Part shown: positions 9,124 to 11,023 of the stretch, one piece after another
How the letters are laid out: each line of letters starts with the position of its first letter
How positions within the stretch are numbered: position 1 is the first letter of the stretch
The notes under the pieces: model-generated
Told to the model about the DNA's origin: nothing
What the model saw: the letters and a program-made list of their open reading frames with translations, nothing else
Database searches by the model: none
From: CAMLHP01 sp035759745
Lineage (GTDB): Bacteria; Gemmatimonadota; Gemmatimonadetes; Gemmatimonadales; GWC2-71-9
Reading direction: 5' to 3'
Assembly: GCA_035759745.1 (NCBI GenBank)
Contig: DASTUF010000064.1
Location: 1 to 11,023 of the forward strand
Length of the DNA stretch: 11,023 nt
Translations under genes and position numbers: made by a program

Positions 9124-9492
9124 CTACTGTCCAGTCCCGCTGCAATCGACCAGGAACCGGATCCGGACCGACGCGCCTGGGAGGAGCCGCACCGGCTGGG
9201 GTTCAGGCAGCACGCAGCCGGTCGGAAGGCCGCTGATCGACACCGACACCTCCCCCGGGCCAACCCCGCTGAGTTCGAAATCTCCCCGAGTGTCGGTAAC
9301 GTCCGACTTGTTGTCGGGTGATACCCGGACCGCAATTCCGGGCATGATACCGAACTCCTTGGAGAGCACCCGGCCGCCAACCTGCCCGACCGATTCGGTC
9401 GGTACCGGCTCGCCGCCGGGAGGTGGCGGAGGCGACGAGAAGTCGCTGCAGGCGGCGAGGAGCAGGACCGACGGGAAGGCGGCTGGACGCAT
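9124..9492 (-). CDS. lipoprotein with carboxypeptidase regulatory-like (beta-sandwich) domain
   Basis: The product has 122 residues. From the ATG at 9492 the first 15 residues form a short signal peptide with lipobox LAAC (Cys15), followed by SDFSS and five prolines (21-25). Residues 36-117 resemble a carboxypeptidase regulatory-like/SpaA-like beta-sandwich: VGQVGGRV, then VRVSPDNKSDVTDTRGDFEL, then GPGEVSVSISGLPTGC, closing with VRIRFLVDC. Cys93 and Cys117 flank the last strands and could form a disulfide. Such domains are usually binding or structural modules, not enzymes. No ribosome binding site is visible before this ATG; an in-frame TTG at 9534 gives a poorer signal peptide. It appears to be the first gene of the four-lipoprotein series, 36 bp before the next gene. 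No clear promoter is seen; readthrough from rpsG is possible. Confidence 0.7.
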   Translation of the reverse strand: MRPAAFPSVLLLAACSDFSSPPPPPGGEPVPTESVGQVGGRVLSKEFGIMPGIAVRVSPDNKSDVTDTRGDFELSGVGPGEVSVSISGLPTGCVLPEPQPVRLLPGASVRIRFLVDCSGTGQ

Positions 9493-9532
9493 GGGAGGCC
9501 CGGGAGAGGGATACTCGACAATACCCCCAAAC

Positions 9533-9563
9533 AAGGAGGGCGGCCAGTCTGGCCGCCCCCCTT
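9533..9563. terminator. intrinsic terminator after rpsG
   Basis: GGGCGGCCA (9538-9546), loop GTC, TGGCCGCCC (9550-9558) is a perfect 9-bp stem. It is extended by a further 4 bp (9533-9536 with 9560-9563) beyond one A-C mismatch. On the minus strand the perfect stem is followed by TCCTTGTTT. It lies 25 bp after the rpsG stop codon, so it should end the rpsL-rpsG transcript and separate it from the lipoprotein genes and from fusA. The T-tract is interrupted, so some readthrough is possible. Confidence 0.75.
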
Positions 9564-9587
9564 TGAAGCTCGAAGCTCGTCGCCTCG

Positions 9588-10058
9588 CTACCAGCGATAA
9601 TGCGAGAACGCCCGGTTGGCCTCGGCCATCTTGTGGGTGTCTTCCTTCTTCTTGATGGCGTTGCCTTCGTTCTTGGACGCCAGGATGAACTCGGCCGCCA
9701 GCCGCTCCTCCATGGTCTTCTCGCCCCGCGCCCGCGCGAAGGAGATGAGCCAGCGCATCGCCAGCGCGGTGCGCCGCTCGGGCCGCACTTCCACCGGCAC
9801 TTGCAGCGAGGCACCACCCACCCGGCGACTCTTGACCTCGACCGCGGGCTTCACGTTGTTGACCGCCGCCTTGAAGACCGTGACGCCCGGCTGCCCCGTG
9901 CGCTCTTCGATCATGTCCATGGCGCGGTAGAAGATGCCCTCGGCGGTGCTCTTCCGACCCTCGTACATCAGGTTGTTCACGAACTTGGACACGGTCTGGC
10001 TGTCAAACCGGGGATCCGGCGGCACCGGCCGCTTGACGGACTTGGTACGGCGACTCAC
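9588..10058 (-). CDS. rpsG: 30S ribosomal protein S7
   Basis: The product is 156 residues, the usual length. Family segments include the start MSRRTKSVKRPVPPDPRF, VSKFVNNLMYEGRKSTAE, NNVKPAVEVKSRRVGGAS and VPVEVRPERRTALAMRWL, ending in RAFSHYRW. S7 binds the 3' major domain of 16S rRNA, nucleates assembly of the 30S head and lines the E-site. Translation starts at a GTG (10058) only 3 nt after the rpsL stop codon, with a purine-rich GGGAAG overlapping the end of rpsL, so translational coupling is expected. In many bacteria fusA follows directly; here a terminator hairpin and unrelated lipoprotein genes follow. Confidence 0.98.
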   Translation of the reverse strand: MSRRTKSVKRPVPPDPRFDSQTVSKFVNNLMYEGRKSTAEGIFYRAMDMIEERTGQPGVTVFKAAVNNVKPAVEVKSRRVGGASLQVPVEVRPERRTALAMRWLISFARARGEKTMEERLAAEFILASKNEGNAIKKKEDTHKMAEANRAFSHYRW

Positions 10059-10061
10059 GGC

Positions 10062-10451
<390 letters not shown>

Positions 10452-10481
10452 ATCCCTGCGAGTTCCCCGTTCCAGTGATGC

Positions 10482-10497
10482 GCCCCGGTTCCGGGGC
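10482..10497 (-). promoter_or_regulatory. hairpin at the 5' end of the rpsL leader
   Basis: GCCCCGG-AA-CCGGGGC on the minus strand: a 7-bp GC stem with a 2-nt centre (or 6 bp with a 4-nt loop). The predicted transcript start is near 10500, so this hairpin would form the first bases of the mRNA. It could protect the 5' end or be bound by a regulator. No T-tract follows. Confidence 0.5.
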
Positions 10498-10506
10498 AGA
10501 CTGGCA

Positions 10507-10535
10507 AACTTAGCCCCGGGAAGGGGTTGGGTCAA
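10507..10535 (-). promoter_or_regulatory. sigma70-like promoter for rpsL-rpsG
   Basis: On the minus strand, TTGACC (10535-10530) and TAAGTT (10512-10507) are separated by exactly 17 bp. This is the best promoter match in the window and lies 55 bp before the rpsL ATG. The predicted start near 10500 gives a leader of about 50 nt. Confidence 0.8.
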
Positions 10536-10541
10536 GGTAGC

Positions 10542-10592
10542 GCGGGATCGGGCCGAGCCGTCGAGCGCCGAGATTGATCCCGCCTGAGCGGG
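10542..10592. repeat. overlapping inverted repeats between rpsL and the DUF1059 gene
   Basis: GCGGGATC (10542-10549) is the exact reverse complement of GATCCCGC (10576-10583), 26 bp apart. Part of the second copy (CCCGC, 10579-10583) can instead pair with GCGGG (10588-10592) across a 4-nt loop. The block lies directly upstream of the rpsL promoter and in the leader region of the divergent gene. It could be a paired operator or an RNA with two alternative folds. Confidence 0.45.
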
Positions 10593-10641
10593 TCGGGCGT
10601 ATGGACGGGTGACCCCCTGAGTTACTCCGAGGACCCATCCA

Positions 10642-10655
10642 CCTCCCGAAGGAGG
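10642..10655 (+). promoter_or_regulatory. ribosome binding site locked in a perfect hairpin
   Basis: CCTCC (10642-10646), loop CGAA, GGAGG (10651-10655) is a perfect 5-bp stem that pairs the whole core of the ribosome binding site. The start codon follows 5 nt later at 10661. The ribosome binding site itself (AGGAGG) is near-ideal, so the hairpin is likely to reduce or switch translation. This is inferred from the sequence only. Confidence 0.6.
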
Positions 10656-10660
10656 CCACA

Positions 10661-10834
10661 ATGAAGGAACTGCGATGCCGCGACGTGGGATTCGACTGCG
10701 AGAAAGTGCTTCGTGCCGAGTCTGAGGAAGAGATCCTGCGCCAGGCGGCCGAGCATGCCGGCAGGGACCACGGGCTGACCGAGCTCACCCCGGAGACCGC
10801 CCGCCAGGTCGCCAGCAAGATCCGGACGACCTGA
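10661..10834 (+). CDS. DUF1059 family small protein
   Basis: The product is 57 residues: MKELRCRDVGFDCEKVLRAE, then SEEEILRQAAEHAGRDHGLT, ELTPETARQVASKIRTT. The N-terminal CRDxGFDC with Cys6 and Cys13, the acidic helix EEEILRQAAEHA, the His-rich RDHG and the closing helix match the DUF1059 family of small cytoplasmic proteins with no established function. The length is normal for the family. The ATG is set by AGGAGG 5 nt upstream, which lies in a hairpin. Its stop codon overlaps the next start in TGATG, so the two genes are translationally coupled. It diverges from rpsL. No strong promoter is visible for it; TTGATC at 10574-10579 has no well-spaced -10 box. Confidence 0.85.
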   Translation: MKELRCRDVGFDCEKVLRAESEEEILRQAAEHAGRDHGLTELTPETARQVASKIRTT

Positions 10835-11023
10835 TGGGGACCTCACCGACGCATTCGGCCCGCACCCTGACGGCCTCCGCGGCTGCGGTGTGCCTGGCGA
10901 TCGCCATTGTTTCCTGCGGCGACGAAACCGGTCCGACGGGCCCTGACCCACTGGAGCTTCCCATCACCTGGGAGTTCGACGGCGGCCTCGAGGGCTGGAC
11001 CCTCGGCAGCAGGACCAGCGGAG
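10834..11023 (+). CDS. lipoprotein, N-terminal fragment (cut by right edge)
   Basis: Only 63 codons are visible. The start MGTSPTHSARTLTASAAAVC and the following hydrophobic LAIAIVSC form a signal peptide with lipobox IVSC (Cys28). A Gly/Pro/Asp-rich linker (GDETGPTGPDP) follows, then a stretch beginning WEFDGGLEGWTLGS. The FDGGLEGWT pattern is often the first strand of a lectin- or carbohydrate-binding-like beta-sandwich, but too little is present to assign a family. The ATG shares one base with the DUF1059 stop codon (TGATG), and no separate ribosome binding site is obvious, so it depends on coupling. The protein is likely anchored at the cell envelope. Confidence 0.7.
   Translation, partial: MGTSPTHSARTLTASAAAVCLAIAIVSCGDETGPTGPDPLELPITWEFDGGLEGWTLGSRTSG

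Overview
The window is very GC-rich and bacterial, and most likely from Gemmatimonadota or a relative. This placement is inference. It rests on an ECF sigma factor of the SigX6-like type (TIGR02999-like) paired with a PknB kinase carrying TolB-like and TPR regions, on many small lipoproteins with Gly/Pro/Asp-rich segments after the lipobox, and on GTG/TTG starts. No 16S rRNA or other phylogenetic marker is available to confirm it.

Layout, left to right: the 5' end of tuf (minus, cut by the edge); fusA (minus); a 424-bp divergent control region; an ECF sigma factor and a receptor-like Ser/Thr kinase (plus, 8-nt overlap); then, tail to tail with the kinase, four minus-strand lipoprotein genes. 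In transcription order these are a carboxypeptidase-regulatory-like lipoprotein, a two-domain cupredoxin-like lipoprotein, a small type-1 copper cupredoxin, and a di-haem cytochrome c peroxidase. Then come rpsG and rpsL (minus), and, divergent from rpsL, a 57-codon DUF1059 gene coupled to a lipoprotein gene that runs off the right edge (plus).

rpsL-rpsG-fusA-tuf is the classical str operon. Here the order and strand are kept, but about 7.3 kb carrying six genes sits between rpsG and fusA. A strong hairpin follows rpsG, and fusA has its own sigma70-like promoter and a roughly 300-nt leader with a terminator-like structure, so the operon appears to have been split into two transcription units.

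The inserted genes form two modules. One is a regulatory pair: sigma factor plus membrane-anchored kinase with a periplasmic sensor region. The other is an envelope electron-transfer module: lipid-anchored cupredoxins and a lipid-anchored peroxidase that could use the small cupredoxin as electron donor. Whether the two modules are linked is unknown; their 3' ends overlap by 70 bp. No tRNA, rRNA, CRISPR array, insertion sequence or phage gene is visible.
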